Part shown: piece after piece, positions 1-10,900 of the stretch
How positions within the stretch are numbered: the stretch's first letter is position 1
Layout: every line of letters starts with the position of its first letter
Origin: Pseudoduganella dura
GTDB lineage: Bacteria > Pseudomonadota > Gammaproteobacteria > Burkholderiales > Burkholderiaceae_D
Reading direction: 5' to 3'
NCBI RefSeq assembly: GCF_009727155.1
Contig: NZ_WNWM01000002.1
Coordinates: forward strand, 4,154,001-4,218,000
Length of the DNA: 64,000 nucleotides
The notes under the pieces: model-generated
What the model saw: the letters and a program-made list of their open reading frames with translations, nothing else
Told to the model about the DNA's origin: nothing
The model's database searches: none
Made by a program: the position numbers and the translations under genes

Positions 1-40
1 ACGAGGTAACGTTGATGTTTTCTAAGTCGAGGGCAGTCAT
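1..40 (-). CDS. 5' end of an unidentified gene, cut by the window edge
   Basis: Reading leftwards from position 40 there is an ATG and an open frame to the window edge, giving MTALDLENINVTS. It would be transcribed divergently from ybiB, with about 100 bp between the two starts. Only 13 codons are visible and the ribosome binding site is weak (GAGACC). The product cannot be named and the call may be a chance frame. Confidence 0.3.
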   Translation of the reverse strand, partial: MTALDLENINVTS

Positions 41-139
41 GGCTTCAGGTCTCTGGCTATGCTTTGTTAAGGCTCTGTTTGCTTACGGTATTCTTTTAGG
101 GAGTCGATCAGTGTAGCCGAAATGCGGTAAGCTGTTTCC

Positions 140-1150
140 ATGAGTATCGAAAACACATCCCTACCCGCATCGGCCCCCGTATTGGCCCCCGCATTGGCTC
201 CCTTCGTTGCCGCTCCTTTCATCAAGGAAATCGGCCGCGGCGTCAAGGGCGCGCGCAGCATGAGCCGCGCGGACGCGTACACGCTGTATGAGGCCATGCT
301 GAACGGCCGCGTTTCCGACCTGGAGCTGGGCGGCATCCTGCTGGCGATGCGCATCAAGGGCGAGTCCGTCGACGAGCTGGCAGGCTTCCTCGATGCCGCC
401 GAAGCGTCGTTCGCGCCGCTGCGGGCGCCCGCCGGACCGTATGCCCCGGTGCTGATTCCCACCTACAACGGCGCCCGCAAGATGGCCAACCTGACGGCGC
501 TGCTGGCGCTGCTGCTGGCGCGCGAAGGCGTGCCGGTGCTGGTGCACGGCGTGGCGCACGACCTGGGCCGCATCGCCACCGCCGAAGTGCTGGCCGAACT
601 GGGCATCGCCGCCGCGGCCACGGCCGCCGATGCCGAGCGTGCGCTGGCCGACGGCCACGCCAGCTTCATCACGATCGACACGCTGGCGCCGAAGCTGGCC
701 CACCAGCTGTCGCTGCGGCGCGTGCTGGGCGTGCGCAATTCCACGCACACGATCGTCAAGATCCTGCAGCCGTTCGCCGGCCCGGCATTGCGGCTGGTGT
801 CGTACACGCACCCCGAATACCTGGAAACGCTGGGCGAATACTTCACCACCGCCGCCCCGCAGGCGCGCGGCGACGCGTTCCTGATGCGCGGCACCGAAGG
901 GGAGACGGTCGCCAACGCCACCAAGGCGCAAAAGATCGACTGGTTCCACGACGGCGAACGCACCGTGCTCGTCGAGCGGCAGATGTTCGCCGAGGTCGAG
1001 CCGGTACTGCCTGAAGACAAGAGCGCCCCCGCCACCGCCGCCTGGATCGCGTCGGTATTGCGCGGCGATACGCCTGTCCCCGATCCGGTCGCCCAGCAGG
1101 TCGGCCACTGCCTCGCCGTTTCCCGCGAGTTGCGCAGCCGCCACGGCTGA
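140..1150 (+). CDS. ybiB: YbiB/TrpD2-family DNA-binding protein
   Basis: A 336-residue protein with the anthranilate phosphoribosyltransferase-like fold. The N-terminal helical domain (about residues 30-100) carries the segment LGGILLAMRIKGES. The nucleotide-binding-like domain carries PTYNGARKMANLT and a GVPVLVHG strand. In the family, TrpD2/YbiB proteins keep the TrpD fold but lack anthranilate phosphoribosyltransferase activity and bind nucleic acid; the E. coli protein has been linked to the SOS response. The Ala/Pro-rich first 25 residues are probably disordered. The gene stands alone, divergent from the partial gene at the left edge, and ends 89 bp before the flavoprotein gene. Confidence 0.85.
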   Translation: MSIENTSLPASAPVLAPALAPFVAAPFIKEIGRGVKGARSMSRADAYTLYEAMLNGRVSDLELGGILLAMRIKGESVDELAGFLDAAEASFAPLRAPAGPYAPVLIPTYNGARKMANLTALLALLLAREGVPVLVHGVAHDLGRIATAEVLAELGIAAAATAADAERALADGHASFITIDTLAPKLAHQLSLRRVLGVRNSTHTIVKILQPFAGPALRLVSYTHPEYLETLGEYFTTAAPQARGDAFLMRGTEGETVANATKAQKIDWFHDGERTVLVERQMFAEVEPVLPEDKSAPATAAWIASVLRGDTPVPDPVAQQVGHCLAVSRELRSRHG

Positions 1151-1239
1151 ACCGGGCATCGGCACCGGCGGGCAAGCCTGGCAAGGCTTTACCCGCCCAG
1201 GCAGGTACAATGCCCGGTTTGATTGGCGGGGCAGAGACA

Positions 1240-2448
1240 ATGGCGGAACAGTTCGACGTGGTGGTGATCGGTGCGGGCGCGGCCGGAATGATGTGCGCGG
1301 CGGCGGCCGGGCAGCGGGGCAAGCGCGTGGTGCTGATCGATCATGCCGAAAAGCTGGCCGAGAAGATCCGCATTTCCGGCGGCGGCCGCTGCAATTTCAC
1401 CAACATCAACGCGGGGCCGGCCAATTTCCTGTCGGAGAATCCGCACTTCGCCAAGAGCGCGCTGTCGCGCTACACGCCGCAGGATTTCCTCGCGCTCGTC
1501 AGGAAATACCGGATCGGGTACCACGAGAAGCACAAGGGCCAGCTGTTCTGCGACGAGTCGGCCGAGCAGGTCATCAACATGCTGCGCGCCGAGTGCGATG
1601 CCGCCAATGTGCGCTGGCGCATGCCGGCCACGGTGCAAGGCGTGGAAAAGGAAGGCGAGCTTTTCCTCGTGCAGACGAGCGCCGGCCTCATCGAAGCCGG
1701 GGCGGTCGTGATCGCCTCCGGCGGCCTGTCGATCCCGAAGATCGGCGCGACCGATTTCGGCTACCGCATCGCCAGGCAATTCGACCTGGCCATCGTCGAA
1801 CCCCGTCCCGCGCTGGTGCCGCTCACCTTCGATGCCCGGCAATGGGAGCCGTTCGCGGCATTGGCCGGCGTGTCGCTCGAAGTGGACGTGGAAACCGGCA
1901 CGCTGAAGGGCCGCAAGGCCACCGGTGCACGCTTCCGCGAAGACCTGCTGTTCACGCACCGCGGCCTGTCCGGCCCGGCCATCCTGCAGATCTCCAGTTT
2001 CTGGGAACCCGGCACGCCGATCACGATCAACCTGCTGCCGGAGCTGGACGTGGCCGCCACGCTGATCGAAGGCAAGGGCACGGTCAAGAAGCAGCTCGGC
2101 AACGTGCTGGCGCAATGGCTGCCGTCCCGCCTGGCGGACGGGCTGCTGAAGGCGCACGATTTCAACGCCGAAGCGCGCCTGGCCGATATGCAGGATGCCC
2201 AGCTGCGCCGCCTTGGTCAGGCCATCAACGCGTGGACCATCACGCCCGACGGCTCCGAAGGCTACCGCAAGGCCGAGGTCACCCGCGGCGGCGTCGATAC
2301 CAGGGAACTATCGCAGCAGACCATGGGGGTCGTGAAGGTGCCCGGCCTGTACTTCATCGGCGAAGCCGTCGACGTCACCGGGTGGCTGGGAGGCTACAAC
2401 TTCCAGTGGGCCTGGGCATCGGGGATGGCCGCGGGGCTGGCAGTCTGA
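1240..2448 (+). CDS. HI0933/YhiN-family NAD(P)/FAD-dependent oxidoreductase
   Basis: A 402-residue soluble flavoprotein. The N-terminal Rossmann motif VVIGAGAAGMM binds the ADP part of FAD. It is followed by KIRISGGGRCNFTN, which is typical of the HI0933-like family. The C-terminal GLYFIGEAVDVTGWLGGYN closes the FAD site. Physiological substrate and partner are not established for this family. An in-frame ATG 30 bp upstream (1210) exists, but the shorter start puts the FAD motif at the usual distance from the N-terminus. It is monocistronic and precedes the rpsU promoter. Confidence 0.85.
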   Translation: MAEQFDVVVIGAGAAGMMCAAAAGQRGKRVVLIDHAEKLAEKIRISGGGRCNFTNINAGPANFLSENPHFAKSALSRYTPQDFLALVRKYRIGYHEKHKGQLFCDESAEQVINMLRAECDAANVRWRMPATVQGVEKEGELFLVQTSAGLIEAGAVVIASGGLSIPKIGATDFGYRIARQFDLAIVEPRPALVPLTFDARQWEPFAALAGVSLEVDVETGTLKGRKATGARFREDLLFTHRGLSGPAILQISSFWEPGTPITINLLPELDVAATLIEGKGTVKKQLGNVLAQWLPSRLADGLLKAHDFNAEARLADMQDAQLRRLGQAINAWTITPDGSEGYRKAEVTRGGVDTRELSQQTMGVVKVPGLYFIGEAVDVTGWLGGYNFQWAWASGMAAGLAV

Positions 2449-2526
2449 TATGATTCCTGACCCGGCAACGCTGTGGCGGTGCCGGTTTCGTGTGTTCGGA
2501 TGTTAGCGGGTAGGCCATGAAGCCGC

Positions 2527-2555
2527 TTGTCTCTCTGGACAAAAGGTGCTAATAT
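2527..2555 (+). promoter_or_regulatory. Sigma-70 promoter for rpsU and the macromolecular synthesis operon
   Basis: TTGTCT (2527-2532) and TAATAT (2550-2555) are separated by 17 bp and lie about 40 bp upstream of the rpsU start. Spacing and match to the consensus are good. It is the only convincing promoter between the flavoprotein gene and rpsU. Confidence 0.6.
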
Positions 2556-2595
2556 CGCCGTCTTCCTAAAAACCCTCTAACGGTTTGAATTTTAC

Positions 2596-2808
2596 ATGAC
2601 CACTATCCGCCTTAAAGAAAACGAGCCGTTCGAAGTTGCCATGCGCCGCTTCAAGCGCACCATCGAAAAAACCGGTCTGCTGACCGAACTGCGCGCACGC
2701 GAGTTCTACGAAAAGCCAACCGCCGAGCGCAAGCGCAAGCTGGCCGCAGCCGTGAAGCGTCACTACAAGCGTATCCGCAGCCAGCAGCTGCCGAAGAAGC
2801 TGTACTAA
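2596..2808 (+). CDS. rpsU: 30S ribosomal protein S21
   Basis: A 70-residue basic protein with the S21 pattern: [18 protein letters not shown] at the front and a Lys/Arg-rich tail ending in KKLY. S21 is a late-assembling small-subunit protein near the anti-Shine-Dalgarno region and is needed for initiation on natural mRNAs. The length is normal for the family. It heads the conserved rpsU-yqeY-dnaG-rpoD block. Its own ribosome binding site is poor, as is often the case for genes with leader-dependent control. Confidence 0.97.
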   Translation: MTTIRLKENEPFEVAMRRFKRTIEKTGLLTELRAREFYEKPTAERKRKLAAAVKRHYKRIRSQQLPKKLY

Positions 2809-2875
2809 TTCTCGCTCTCGCAGACCGGGCCGTCGACGGCGCTTTCGCCTCCGGTCCGCTTGCGTGATGCGTTCG

Positions 2876-2906
2876 CCCGCTCCGGCAATGTCCGCAGCGG
2901 GTTTTT
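2876..2906 (+). terminator. Intrinsic terminator or attenuator between rpsU and yqeY
   Basis: CCCGCT (2876-2881) pairs with AGCGGG (2896-2901), with a smaller inner CGG/CCG pairing, and a run of five T follows. It would reduce read-through from the highly expressed rpsU into yqeY and dnaG. Partial termination after rpsU is known for the E. coli macromolecular synthesis operon. Confidence 0.55.
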
Positions 2907-2964
2907 CGTCTTTTTATTTGTCTTTTTTGCTGCGTGTCGTGCGCAGTATCAGCCCGAGGAACTC

Positions 2965-3414
2965 ATGAGCCTGAAAGCCCAGATTACCGATGACATGAAA
3001 GCCGCGATGCGCGCCAAGGAGGCCGGCAAGCTTTCCACGATCCGCCTGATCCTGGCCGATATCAAGCGCAAGGAAGTGGACGAGCAGATCGAGCTGAACG
3101 ATACGCAGGTGCTGGCCGTCGTCGAAAAGATGATCAAGCAGCGCAAGGATTCCATCACGCAGTTTGAAGCCGGTGGCCGTGCCGACCTGGCCGATATCGA
3201 AAAGGCCGAACTGGCCGTGCTGGCCGCCTACATGCCTGCCGGCCTGTCGGATGACGAAGTGGCCGCCGAAGTCGCCGCCGGCGTCGCCGCCTCCGGTGCC
3301 GCCGGCCCGCAGGACATGGGCAAGGTCATGGCGATCCTGAAGCCGAAGCTGGCCGGCCGTGCCGACATGACGGCGGTGTCCGGCCTCGTCAAGAAGGCGC
3401 TGACCGGCGCCTGA
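2965..3414 (+). CDS. GatB/YqeY domain-containing protein
   Basis: A 149-residue protein starting MSLKAQITDDMKAAMRAKE, with the family motifs TIRLILADIKRKEVDE, AAYMPAGLSDDE and ADMTAVSGLVKKALT. It resembles the tRNA-binding tail domain of the amidotransferase GatB, but the function of the stand-alone form is unknown. The start at 2965 is preceded by GAGGAA at good spacing. An upstream in-frame extension to 2860 would overlap the terminator hairpin and is rejected. It lies between rpsU and dnaG as in many proteobacteria. Confidence 0.9.
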   Translation: MSLKAQITDDMKAAMRAKEAGKLSTIRLILADIKRKEVDEQIELNDTQVLAVVEKMIKQRKDSITQFEAGGRADLADIEKAELAVLAAYMPAGLSDDEVAAEVAAGVAASGAAGPQDMGKVMAILKPKLAGRADMTAVSGLVKKALTGA

Positions 3415-3533
3415 GCCTGCCGGGTTTTGCTGTCCCCGTGCGCTTTGAGCTGAATCAACATCGCATCGGGGCGGCGTTATAGTTTGATCTGTAACCTCAT
3501 CTGCAACATCCTGTAGGAAGCGCGGTTGCCACA

Positions 3534-5330
3534 GTGATTCCACAATCCTTTATTTCCGACCTGCTGAACCGCGTCGACATCGTGGACGTGGTGGGCCGCT
3601 ATGTGCAGCTCAAGAAGGGCGGCGCCAATTTCCAGGGCCTGTGCCCGTTCCACAACGAAAAATCCCCCAGCTTCACCGTCAGCCCCACCAAGCAGTTCTA
3701 TCACTGCTTCGGCTGCCAGGCGCACGGTACCGCGATCGGTTTCCTGATCGAGTATTCCGGCATGGGCTTCGTCGATGCCGTGAAGGACCTGGCCCAGAGC
3801 GTGGGCATGATCGTGCCCGAGGCGGACGACAAGATTCCGCCCGCCCAGCGCGCCCAGATCCAGGCGCAGAGCCTGGCGCTGTCCGAGGCGATGTCGCTGT
3901 CCGCCGACTTCTACAAGGCGCAGCTGCGCAAGGCGCCGAACGCCATAGGCTACCTGAAGGGCCGCGGCCTGACGGGGGAAATCGCGGCCCGCTTCGCGCT
4001 CGGCTATGCGCCCGAAGGCTGGGACAACCTGCGCGCCGTGTTCCCGCAATACGATGCGCCGGCGCTGGTCGAGGCCGGCCTCGTCATCGACAAGGTCGAT
4101 GAGGAAGGCCGCCACATCAAGCGCTACGACCGTTTCCGCGAACGCGTGATGTTCCCGATCCGTAACGCCAAGGGGCAGGTCATCGCCTTCGGCGGCCGGA
4201 TCATGGATCAGGGCGAGCCAAAGTACTTGAATTCTCCGGAAACGCCTTTATTTTCAAAGGGTTCAGAGCTGTATGGCTTGTTCGAGGCACGCCAGGCGAT
4301 CCGCGATGCCGGCTATGTGCTGGTGACGGAAGGGTATATGGATGTCGTTGCGCTGGCCCAGATGGGCTTCCCGCAGGCGGTGGCCACGCTCGGCACCGCG
4401 TGCACGACGGTTCACGTGCAAAAGCTGTTGCGCCAAACCGACAACGTGATCTTCAGTTTCGACGGCGACAAGGCCGGTCGCCGCGCCGCGCGCCGCGCGC
4501 TGGAAGCGTGCCTGCCGCACGTGGCCGACGACAAGACGATCAAGTTCCTGTTCCTGCCGGCCGAGCACGATCCGGACAGTTATATCCGCGAGTTCGGCAC
4601 CGAGGGCTTCGAGCAGCAGGTACATGAAGCGATGCCGCTGTCGCAGTTTCTGCTGCGCGAGGCGGCCGGCGAGCACGACCTGGATGAACCGGAAGGCCGC
4701 GCCCGTGCGCAGTTCGATGCGAAGCCGATGCTGCAGGCCATGGCGCCGTCGGCGCTGCGGTTGCAGATCGTGCGCGGGCTCGCTTCGATGACGCAGAGCA
4801 CGCCTGGCGAGATCGAGGCGCTGTTCGAGCTGTCGAAACCGGTGGCGGCCAGCCGCAAGGCGCCGCCGCGCAGCAAGCGGCAGGAGCCGGTGGGGCTGGA
4901 GCGCAAGATCGTCCGTGCCGTCGTCACGCATCCGGCACTGGCGCTGCAGCTGGACGAGTCGGCGCTGCAGGCGTTCCACCAGTTCGGCCCGGAGCAGTGC
5001 GAGCACCTGGTGCACCTGGTACAGACGGCCCAGGCGCTCGGCGAAGGCGCCACGTTCGCCGCACTGGTGCAGGGCCTGAAGGACCAGGGGGCCGATTATG
5101 ATGCGCTGATCAGCGAAATCGCCGAGGCGCCGGAACAGGATATCGATGCCGAAGCCGCGGTGCTCAAAGCCACGGTGCGCCAGCTGAAGAAGGACGCGCT
5201 GAACGCGGAGTTGAACGAGATCTTCGCCTCGGCATTGTCGACGGAAGAAAAAGCCATTCGCTATCGGGAAAATATGGCGAAGCAGGACATGTTATCCCGC
5301 GAAGAACAGTCGGAACTGGCGAATCGATAG
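3534..5330 (+). CDS. dnaG: DNA primase DnaG
   Basis: A 598-residue primase that makes RNA primers at the replication fork with DnaB. The N-terminal CHC2 zinc ribbon has Cys37, His40, Cys58 and Cys61 (CPFH and HCFGC). The catalytic TOPRIM domain shows EGYMDVVALAQ and SFDGDKAGRRAARRAL, with the acidic metal-binding residues present. The C-terminal portion (about residues 440-598) matches the helicase-interaction region in position and is less conserved. The start is GTG at 3534. It lies between yqeY and rpoD, the usual order in this operon. Confidence 0.97.
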   Translation: MIPQSFISDLLNRVDIVDVVGRYVQLKKGGANFQGLCPFHNEKSPSFTVSPTKQFYHCFGCQAHGTAIGFLIEYSGMGFVDAVKDLAQSVGMIVPEADDKIPPAQRAQIQAQSLALSEAMSLSADFYKAQLRKAPNAIGYLKGRGLTGEIAARFALGYAPEGWDNLRAVFPQYDAPALVEAGLVIDKVDEEGRHIKRYDRFRERVMFPIRNAKGQVIAFGGRIMDQGEPKYLNSPETPLFSKGSELYGLFEARQAIRDAGYVLVTEGYMDVVALAQMGFPQAVATLGTACTTVHVQKLLRQTDNVIFSFDGDKAGRRAARRALEACLPHVADDKTIKFLFLPAEHDPDSYIREFGTEGFEQQVHEAMPLSQFLLREAAGEHDLDEPEGRARAQFDAKPMLQAMAPSALRLQIVRGLASMTQSTPGEIEALFELSKPVAASRKAPPRSKRQEPVGLERKIVRAVVTHPALALQLDESALQAFHQFGPEQCEHLVHLVQTAQALGEGATFAALVQGLKDQGADYDALISEIAEAPEQDIDAEAAVLKATVRQLKKDALNAELNEIFASALSTEEKAIRYRENMAKQDMLSREEQSELANR

Positions 5331-5817
5331 AAAGTGGTAAAGGCGGTTGCAGGCCGAAACACACTGCAAGGCATGCGGGAGCGCGGCGCCAGGGCCGCGC
5401 GTCTGGCAATCAAAATACGGCGTGCTATAATAAAACGCTAAGTATTTCAATACCTTGGCAAGGTTACTTCAGTTCAGAATTTGTGTTTGTTTTCAGTAAG
5501 TTGGGCTCATGATCGGCACGTAATACAGTGTGCTGGCGGCCGGGTCCGGACTTGGTTGAGACGGCGCGAGTTTCTTGTCGCCGCGCAGGCAAATCTGCCC
5601 GCACCCTCACACCATTCGTGCCCCTAGCCCCCACGCGCACTCATACAGTAGAATTTCTGCCAAACATGGTCATTCAATAACGGAATGGCTGCCGGCAGCT
5701 TCAGGACTGTGGCCGGGAATGAGCAAGGAAGTTTTGTAGAAGTGCCGGATGGAAGAGTCCCGCGATTTCGGGGCTCCGGTGATTACGGCATCATCCTAAC
5801 CCGTAAAGCAAGTCGTT
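5331..5817. other. Long dnaG-rpoD intergenic leader
   Basis: A 487-bp gap without a convincing gene. It contains the rpoD promoter at 5403-5431 and then a leader of nearly 390 nt before the GTG start. No terminator with a clean T-run was seen, so read-through from dnaG is also possible. The long leader could carry regulatory structure, but no known riboswitch was recognised. Confidence 0.5.
5403..5431 (+). promoter_or_regulatory. Sigma-70 promoter upstream of rpoD
   Basis: CTGGCA (5403-5408) and a perfect TATAAT (5426-5431) are 17 bp apart. The -35 matches four of six consensus positions. It provides an rpoD-specific start inside the operon. Confidence 0.6.
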
Positions 5818-8136
<2,319 letters not shown>

Positions 8137-8357
8137 TCGGTCACCCGTGACGGGGTCTTGACGGAAGCGGGAGCAGGCCCTATTCTGCCGAGTTCGTTTT
8201 GCAGTCGTTTGACCGACGAACGCGGCAGGGTGGGGCGGTTTCGGCTTCGATTCCGGCCTCTGTTGTCGGTGGTAACATCAGCCTGGGCTTCCGCTCCGGC
8301 GCATTTGTTTGACAATACCCGCGCCTGGCATTCGCACGGCGCATCTGCAGTACCTCT

Positions 8358-8436
<79 letters not shown>

Positions 8437-8485
8437 TTAAATCAATGAGTTACATCATTTTGATGTTAGCTTTTTGAGCGCACTG

Positions 8486-8554
8486 TCAACAAAGTGTCAA
8501 CGCGAGATGTGCATATCGCATTGTCATTGTTAAACTTGCATGTCCAAGTATTTT
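8486..8554 (-). pseudogene. C-terminal stub of a tyrosine-recombinase integrase
   Basis: Read leftwards, the 22 codons before the TGA at 8486 give KILGHASLTMTMRYAHLAL and then TLC. This matches the end of phage-type integrases, where LGH holds the last catalytic-box His and the Tyr of MRYAHL is the nucleophile. Everything upstream in the integrase has been lost and is replaced, in the same frame, by an IS256-type transposase fragment. Its position 50 bp from the tRNA 3' end is where an island integrase is expected. Confidence 0.7.
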
Positions 8555-8978
8555 CGAGACGCCGCTCATGCCTATTGCCTTGACCAGCTCGTCGACTGAG
8601 CGTGTCGAGATTCCTTGGATATAGGCTTCCTAGATGACTGCTGTCAGCGCCTTTTCGGCGGTACGCCGTGGCTCGAGAAAGCCTGGGGAAATAGCTGCCG
8701 CTGCCCAGCTTCGGGATTTTCAGATCCACTTTGCCGGCGCGGGTTTCGTAAGCCCGGTCGCAGTAGCCATTGCGGCTGTTAACGCGATCATCGCTACGCT
8801 GGCAGTATGCTGCCTGGCAAAGCGCTTCGACATCCATCTCCATCAGCCGCTGCAGGGCATGCTGCAGCGTTTGGCGGATGAAATCTGCTTCTGCCCCTTT
8901 TCGGCGAGCTCGGATAATGCGATAGTGGCGTCGGCCATTGTGACTCCGTAAGTGTTTTGTTAAGGTCTTCGCAAACCC
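8555..8978 (-). pseudogene. IS256-type (mutator) transposase fragment with frameshifts
   Basis: The start is at 8945 (MADATIALSELAEKG). A single-base loss then shifts the frame to a segment reading MEMDVEALCQAAYCQRSDDR and VNSRNGYCDRAYETRAG, the typical N-terminal domain of IS256-type transposases. A second frameshift near 8690 leads to EPRRTAEKALTAVI, a stop, then EAYIQGISTRSVDELVKAIG, after which the sequence joins the integrase stub. The catalytic DDE domain is absent. The GGGTTTGCGAAG stretch at about 8967-8978 probably marks the upstream end of the element. Confidence 0.75.
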
Positions 8979-9660
8979 AACATTACCTCAAGAATCACAA
9001 TGGCCGCCCTCAAGCTGCCTTCCTAAACGCCAACTCTGGCGAAGTCTTCATACACCACGCTGCGAGACACAATCTTATAACAATGCAAGCCGAGTTGCGC
9101 CGCGCGTGCCACGGATCCGGGATTACCGCCGCTGCAGAGCCAGACCTTCATCGGCTGCTCGGCACGCGGCACAAGCACGTCCCGCAGAGGCTGCTTGCGA
9201 TATGGCCCGGTTCATGCGACCTGCTCATTGCAATTCACGACGAACAGCAGCGCCAGCTTGGAACAGAACAGCATGTCGTAGCCACGCTCTTCGAGATCGA
9301 AGATCGGGAGGGTGATTGGGGACGACCCCGCGTCTTGCCACGATCTCAGTACGCCCGGGCGTCAGGCCAGCGCTTGTGGCGAGTTGCTGGTACACGCGAA
9401 CGGGATCGTCGATGGACAATACCAACATCCGGTGCCTTGCTTGATCCACTTCTTTGATGCTGCCGCCGCGTTGACGAGCACCGTAGGCGACGTAGACGAC
9501 GATACCGGAATCGGCGGTGTGTGGTGTTCGCCGAAACCGAAGAAGTCGAGTCCCACTGATTCGGCCACGTGGAGGACTGCGATGATGTTGCGGACCGTCT
9601 GCGCCGTTGGAGCGCCTCCTGCATGAAGATGTCTAAACCGTCTTTCGACTCGGTAAGTCA
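8979..9660 (-). pseudogene. Broken luciferase-like (LLM) flavin-dependent monooxygenase
   Basis: Leftward translation in changing frames gives ordered pieces of this family: AQTVRNIIAVLHVAESVGLD followed by FFGFGEHHT, then VLSIDDPVRVYQQLAT with GRTEIVARRG, then VPRAEQPMKVWLCSGGNPGS followed by VARAAQLGL. The EHH and SIDDPVRVYQ segments are family hallmarks. Several frameshifts and at least one stop are present, and the 3' part ends where the IS256-type element begins, so that insertion probably truncated it. Start and end are approximate. Confidence 0.6.
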
Positions 9661-9704
9661 GGCGTGGCGTATGATTGTTGCATCGAATACTCATCCACTT
9701 CCAC

Positions 9705-10616
9705 ATGATCACATTAAACGTCAACAAAGAACTGTTCAAAGTCGAACATTGGGACGATGTTCTCCAGCGGCCGGGATTTACAAACAACCTCGACCCAACA
9801 AAGCATGAGCTTGGGTCGATCATTGGGCGTTACGTTTTCAGCGACTATGTTCGTTGTGGATTATCCGACTGCCATACTCCACATGGCCGAGGTTATCTAG
9901 TAGCGACCAAGGACGGGCGCGAAACGAACATCGGTAAAGACTGCGGCAGCAAGTACTTCGGCGTAGACTTCGTTGAGCAGGCCCGGCAATTCGAGCGCGA
10001 TCTGGAGGCCCGAGACAATCGAGAAGTGCTAGCAACTGCCTTCTTTAGGCTTGATGAACTGGAAGCCAGGATCGAAACACTGCGAGCTGGCGATCACGGA
10101 GCGCGCTGGATACATCGCCAAGTGAGTGCACTAAAGAACCCCGCCAAGATCCCAACATTGATTACACGTACTCTTGAGCAAATGGTCCGGCAAAGAACCC
10201 GCCATTTGACTGCGTCACGCGAAGCCAACGAGAAGGAGATCGAACAGATCGAGGCAATGAGAGGCAAGAAAATCTCGCGACCATACTATCTGGATGAAAT
10301 CGTCGCCGAAATTCAAGGATTAGAAGCACTGTATCAGGAGAACGACTTGCGCGAGTTGCTTGTCGTGCAACTTGAGGAAAAAATAAAAGAATTTAAGAAA
10401 GTGAAGATTGATGACTTACAGGTCAAGGACCTGAACCGCTGGAGTAAGTGGGTACAGTCAATTAAGCCCACTCTAGACACGGCTCGCGACTCAGTCGCGT
10501 TCGGCCGTCTCTTGCTGACTCAATCTAACTTAAAGCCACTGCTTCACAAGATAGATTCCGCTGATCCACGAGACGAGGAACGCCTCCGAGGGTTTCTGAC
10601 AACATTGCCGTTTTAG
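9705..10616 (+). CDS. Unrecognised island protein with a zinc-ribbon-like motif and a coiled coil
   Basis: A 303-residue protein of unknown function. Near residues 45-85 it has Cys-Gly-Leu-Ser-Asp-Cys-His-Thr-Pro-His, and then GKDCG, a spacing that could bind a metal. Residues about 90-260 are Glu/Lys/Arg-rich with heptad-like leucines (ELEARIETL, EKEIEQIEAM, LVVQLEEKIKEFKKVK), suggesting a long coiled coil. The start at 9705 is preferred over an in-frame codon at 9675, because residues from MITLNVNKELFKVEHW on look like protein and the extension does not. No signal peptide is visible. It is the only plus-strand gene in the island and is intact, which suggests selection or recent arrival. Confidence 0.7.
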   Translation: MITLNVNKELFKVEHWDDVLQRPGFTNNLDPTKHELGSIIGRYVFSDYVRCGLSDCHTPHGRGYLVATKDGRETNIGKDCGSKYFGVDFVEQARQFERDLEARDNREVLATAFFRLDELEARIETLRAGDHGARWIHRQVSALKNPAKIPTLITRTLEQMVRQRTRHLTASREANEKEIEQIEAMRGKKISRPYYLDEIVAEIQGLEALYQENDLRELLVVQLEEKIKEFKKVKIDDLQVKDLNRWSKWVQSIKPTLDTARDSVAFGRLLLTQSNLKPLLHKIDSADPRDEERLRGFLTTLPF

Positions 10617-10900
10617 ATTCCTTCTACTTCGGCGCAGTTTTGCCGAGTGGTCTATAAGGCACCTACTGTGCAGATGATTACCTGCCCTTGTACGCAGGTA
10701 GTTTCTGCAGCTGTGGCCGTCAGTGATTTGACAGCTGCATCCCATCCGAGCATTAGGGTGCAGGGTAGGTTAATCCCTTGGAATTGGCCGCAGGCTGCGT
10801 CTGCTGGCGCCTGACAATACCAGCACCATCACAACGGGCGGTGCACCAAACATCACGGCGGACCGGAATCGGAAGGTAAGGGGCTCCGATGAGACAATAA
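10617..10900. other. Island spacer with no recognised feature
   Basis: About 280 bp between the zinc-ribbon protein gene and the first IS5-type element. No open frame resembling a known protein, no RNA gene and no clear terminator were found. It may be remnant DNA. Confidence 0.4.
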
